Origin: Bacteroidaceae bacterium
GTDB taxonomy: Bacteria > Bacteroidota > Bacteroidia > Bacteroidales > Bacteroidaceae
Assembly (NCBI GenBank): GCA_017472635.1
Contig: JAFUPU010000002.1
Span: forward strand, 1 to 64,000
Length of the DNA stretch: 64,000 nt
Direction: 5' to 3'
Shown: positions 61,307 to 64,000 of the stretch, one piece after another
Layout of the letters: each line of letters starts with the position of its first letter
Numbering within the stretch: position 1 is the first letter of the stretch
The notes under the pieces: model-generated
What the model was told of the DNA's origin: nothing
What the model saw: the letters and a program-made list of their open reading frames with translations, nothing else
Databases searched by the model: none
Program-made: the position numbers and the translations under genes

Positions 61307-63943
61307 ATGAATAGAAAAGAAAAAAACAATAATGAATACGATGAAATGATGAATTTCTCTCTTCCTGCCTTGGATGGACAACGTGTTGCAGACACAAGGT
61401 TGGGAGATAAAACCTGCTATCAGGTTTACTCTTGTGAGAGAGGGGAAGATATTACGTTTGAAGACTTTGATCTCTTTCTGGGTGGACACAATATGACGCG
61501 TGAAAATGGCGGTTATCAGCACGTTGCGTATATTGAAGATTGGGATAGGGACTGTTCTTTTGTGATGATGATGCTCAATGACGTCTTTTGTGATGGAGAT
61601 TCTGAGGGAGAGGTGAGACTGACACTTTATCGGAGAGGTGAACCCCAACCTTTAGCAACGCAGGTGAAGAAGGTGTATGAGAGTAGCAAAGATATAAGTT
61701 ACGTCCTCGAGGTGATAGACTTTGAACCAGGGGATTATTTCTTGCGCATAGATGGTGCAAAGCCAGAAGATGAGTCGGTTTGGCAGAGCATAGGAGAAAG
61801 CGTAGAACTTCCTTTTGTGGTGTTGGAAACAGGAGAAAAGAGAAACCATCCGGTGGTGGTGGCTCCAAACTTGAAGGTGAAGAAAGCCTTGGTTGAAGAA
61901 GACAGAGAAATGCCGGTGTTTGAATATCGGCAGAGAGGGCTTTTTTCATGGGAAGATGAATATGCTGTCTATTGCTATACCGACGATTTCACACTGATAG
62001 CAAAGGATAGCCAACAGGGAGGTCGGCATACCGGTGGACAGAGCGAACTCAAGATGAAATGGAGGCTTGAAACTAAGCGCATCTGGCAACCGGGAACTTA
62101 CCATCTGGTGTTGGCACACAACCGTGTTCCTTTTTACGTCATTCCCTTTGAGTGGACCTCGCAAGGGTGCAGGCTGGGAAAAGGATGTCAGGTGGACGAG
62201 GAGGATATTTGGTATCCTTTGGTGCGTGAAGTGGCTGTTTCTGAGCAAGTAGAGGTGAAACGTCTGTTTGAGACCTATGGTACCGGTGATATGCGCAGAC
62301 GGGTGTTGGAATGTTGGAAGCAACGAAATCTTTACCGTGCAAGTTGTCAGAAAGGATTGGAGCCTTATGTGGCGAACCGATTCTTTGTTTGCGATGGAAA
62401 TTACGAACAGAGTGATTGGAGAGTATACCCCGATTTTGCCATTGCTGCCGGAAACTGGAAAGATGTTTCAGTGGTGAATATGGCGGATATTGAAGATTGG
62501 GATGATTTGCGCGACCAGATAGAAGCCCGCGACATGCTGCTGTTTTATAATCTGGACGACTTCTGTGGAAAATGGGGGGATAAGTTGATGGGGTACCTTG
62601 AGGAGAAACTCTATGAAGAGGTTGACTGGGGAATGATGCTGATAGGCAGGAAGGCAGAAGTGGAAGCTTTATTGCAGCGATACCCGATATTGAAACCGTT
62701 CTTTGCTACGGGAATTCATGCACGGTATTCGGGGGAATATACCGACAGAGAAAAAATATACAGCGTAGAAGATTGGTTGCAGCTGAACGGATATTCTCTC
62801 TCTAACAAGGCAAAATCTGCTTTGTTGGAAGGTATTGTGCAGTGTGGAGACATCAAGTGGGGATATGATACAGGACGTAGGCTTGTGCGTGAAGGAATGT
62901 TGCAGAAACATGCAGCCCGGATGACTCATTTGATGGCACAAGGTGTCGAGCATGTTTGTAAAAAAGATATGCAGACAATTGAAGTGGCAGACATTGACTT
63001 TGAAGCTTTTATTGCAAATTCGCAGGAAAAAGATCTCTTTAAGCAATATAAGAAGAGTATCGAGCAGCTGAATCAAATGATAGGCTTGGACGAGGTGAAA
63101 CAAATGATTATTCGTACAGCCAATCGGGTACTTTTTAATCAGGCACGTCGAGAAAAAGGGCTGAATGTACTGGCGGATGAAACCCATCACATGATTTTCT
63201 GCGGGAATCCGGGAACAGGAAAGACAACGGTAGCCAAAATGATAGGTGCAATCTTTCATTCGTTAGGAATTCTTTCGAAAGGAGAGGTTGTGGTGACCGA
63301 GCGTACAAGTTTGGTCGGACAGTATATTGGAGAAACCGAGGAGAAGATGATGAAGGTGTTGGAGAAGGCAAAAGGTAACGTCTTGTTCATAGATGAAGCA
63401 TACACCCTCTACAACGGAGCCGAGGATAGTAAAGATTTTGGCAAGCGTGTGATTGAAAGTCTGCTTACTTTCTTGGCACAAAAGTCGCCTGACATGATTG
63501 TTATCCTGGCAGGATATGAAAAAGAGATGCAGCAACTTATTGATTCAAACGACGGATTGCGTGGACGCTTCCCTCACCATCTTCATTTTCCAGACTATTC
63601 TGTGGGCGAGCTTATGCAGATAGCAAATAATAGGCTGGGAAAAGAGAATCTTGTGCTCAGTGAAGATGCTTTACGGTGTATGCAAGAGATTGTTTTCCGT
63701 ACTCTTTCTCGAAAATCGTCGGATTTCAGCAATGCCCGTTGGATTGAGCAGTTTGTTGCTCACGGTATTCTTCCTGCCATGGCTGACAGGGTCATTGCAG
63801 AGGGTCGGTTGGAAAGTGTGCAAGCTTGCACGCTTGTATTGCCGGCAGATGTAGAAAACGGATATCGTCTGATAACCCCTGTTACAGAAGGTTCTACTTG
63901 TATTCCACTCAGGAGAAAAATTGGTTTCCGGGCTTGTTCCTGA
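61307..63943 (+). CDS. Large protein with C-terminal CbbX/SpoVK-type AAA+ ATPase
   Basis: 878 residues, no signal peptide. Residues 1 to about 580 are not recognised; they look like beta-rich domains (about 20-290, with VRLTLYRRGEPQP and PGTYHLVLAHNRVPFYVIPFEW) followed by a mixed alpha-beta part. Residues about 590-860 form an AAA+ module of the CbbX/SpoVK branch: IGLDEVKQMI, Walker A GNPGTGKTT (633-641), pore-like VGQYIGETEEKM, Walker B VLFIDEAY (D696), sensor region VILAGYEKEM and the arginine-finger region GLRGRFPHHLHFPDY. Such ATPases remodel protein complexes. Its partners may lie past the window edge. Confidence 0.85.
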   Translation: MNRKEKNNNEYDEMMNFSLPALDGQRVADTRLGDKTCYQVYSCERGEDITFEDFDLFLGGHNMTRENGGYQHVAYIEDWDRDCSFVMMMLNDVFCDGDSEGEVRLTLYRRGEPQPLATQVKKVYESSKDISYVLEVIDFEPGDYFLRIDGAKPEDESVWQSIGESVELPFVVLETGEKRNHPVVVAPNLKVKKALVEEDREMPVFEYRQRGLFSWEDEYAVYCYTDDFTLIAKDSQQGGRHTGGQSELKMKWRLETKRIWQPGTYHLVLAHNRVPFYVIPFEWTSQGCRLGKGCQVDEEDIWYPLVREVAVSEQVEVKRLFETYGTGDMRRRVLECWKQRNLYRASCQKGLEPYVANRFFVCDGNYEQSDWRVYPDFAIAAGNWKDVSVVNMADIEDWDDLRDQIEARDMLLFYNLDDFCGKWGDKLMGYLEEKLYEEVDWGMMLIGRKAEVEALLQRYPILKPFFATGIHARYSGEYTDREKIYSVEDWLQLNGYSLSNKAKSALLEGIVQCGDIKWGYDTGRRLVREGMLQKHAARMTHLMAQGVEHVCKKDMQTIEVADIDFEAFIANSQEKDLFKQYKKSIEQLNQMIGLDEVKQMIIRTANRVLFNQARREKGLNVLADETHHMIFCGNPGTGKTTVAKMIGAIFHSLGILSKGEVVVTERTSLVGQYIGETEEKMMKVLEKAKGNVLFIDEAYTLYNGAEDSKDFGKRVIESLLTFLAQKSPDMIVILAGYEKEMQQLIDSNDGLRGRFPHHLHFPDYSVGELMQIANNRLGKENLVLSEDALRCMQEIVFRTLSRKSSDFSNARWIEQFVAHGILPAMADRVIAEGRLESVQACTLVLPADVENGYRLITPVTEGSTCIPLRRKIGFRACS

Positions 63944-64000
63944 TGAATTGGCTCTGTAGAGTCAGGGAAGAAAAAGAGAGGCACGGATTGGTCGAGCCGA
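63944..64000. other. Short non-coding end of the window
   Basis: 57 nt after the AAA+ gene; GGCTCTGTAGAGTC could form a small hairpin. Nothing else seen. Confidence 0.4.

Overview
The window reads as a Bacteroidales chromosome (phylum Bacteroidota), probably a gut-type commensal. Bacteroidetes-type -7 boxes (TAnnTTTG) sit in front of many genes. There is a complete porP-porK-porL-porM-porN block of the type IX secretion system (T9SS), carbohydrate-active enzymes (GH28, GH2, GH115), a choloylglycine-hydrolase-family amidase, and many lipoproteins and small outer-membrane beta-barrels. I see no rRNA, tRNA, CRISPR array, integrase or transposase. The species cannot be told from the sequence alone.

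Layout. 1-1372: start of an ABC-transporter permease gene with an in-frame stop, then a long non-coding stretch with an operator-like palindrome and one copy of a ~350-bp dispersed repeat. 1373-8467: a large MG2-type exported protein, an SDR oxidoreductase, a methyltransferase, a GH28 pectinase, a cobalamin adenosyltransferase and a small conserved protein. 8468-15275: an AT-rich accessory segment with a candidate structured RNA, a small HTH protein, and two transcription units that each begin with the same 85-bp promoter cassette. They encode a TolB-like propeller, a beta-barrel and an LtaS-like phosphoglycerol transferase; then a PAP2 phosphatase and a surface lipoprotein. 15452-24386: GH2 beta-galactosidase followed by porPKLMN. 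24387-25265: a 4 x 22-bp palindromic array and a rod-shaped RNA hairpin. 25266-33250: an envelope gene set with two exported caspase-fold proteases, a transglutaminase-fold protein, an LPP20-like and a DUF4384 protein, and three small beta-barrels.

33290-39109: two membrane proteins of unknown role, the second (inverted) copy of the dispersed repeat, a PorT-like barrel and a GH115 alpha-glucuronidase. 39349-42730: housekeeping acpP-fabF-rnc-lytic transglycosylase; fabF carries an apparent 1-base frameshift near its 3' end. 42775-54586: dgt and dut (divergent), a tightly overlapping TPR lipoprotein/DUF4292 lipoprotein/EnvC-like run, a porin, an OmpA/TPR lipoprotein, a thioredoxin-fold lipoprotein lacking both cysteines, and a YifB/ComM ATPase. 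54684-64000: choloylglycine hydrolase, RNase R, an epimerase-fold reductase overlapping a PAP2 membrane phosphatase, a possible 20-aa membrane peptide, and a large protein with a C-terminal CbbX/SpoVK-type AAA+ ATPase.

Best candidates for something undescribed: the envelope caspase/transglutaminase gene set next to the T9SS core; the two unassigned structured-RNA regions (8888-9232 and 24950-25190); the shared 85-bp promoter cassette; the 22-bp palindrome array; and the AAA+ protein with an unrecognised 590-residue N-terminal part. All functional statements come from reading motifs by eye; no database search was run.
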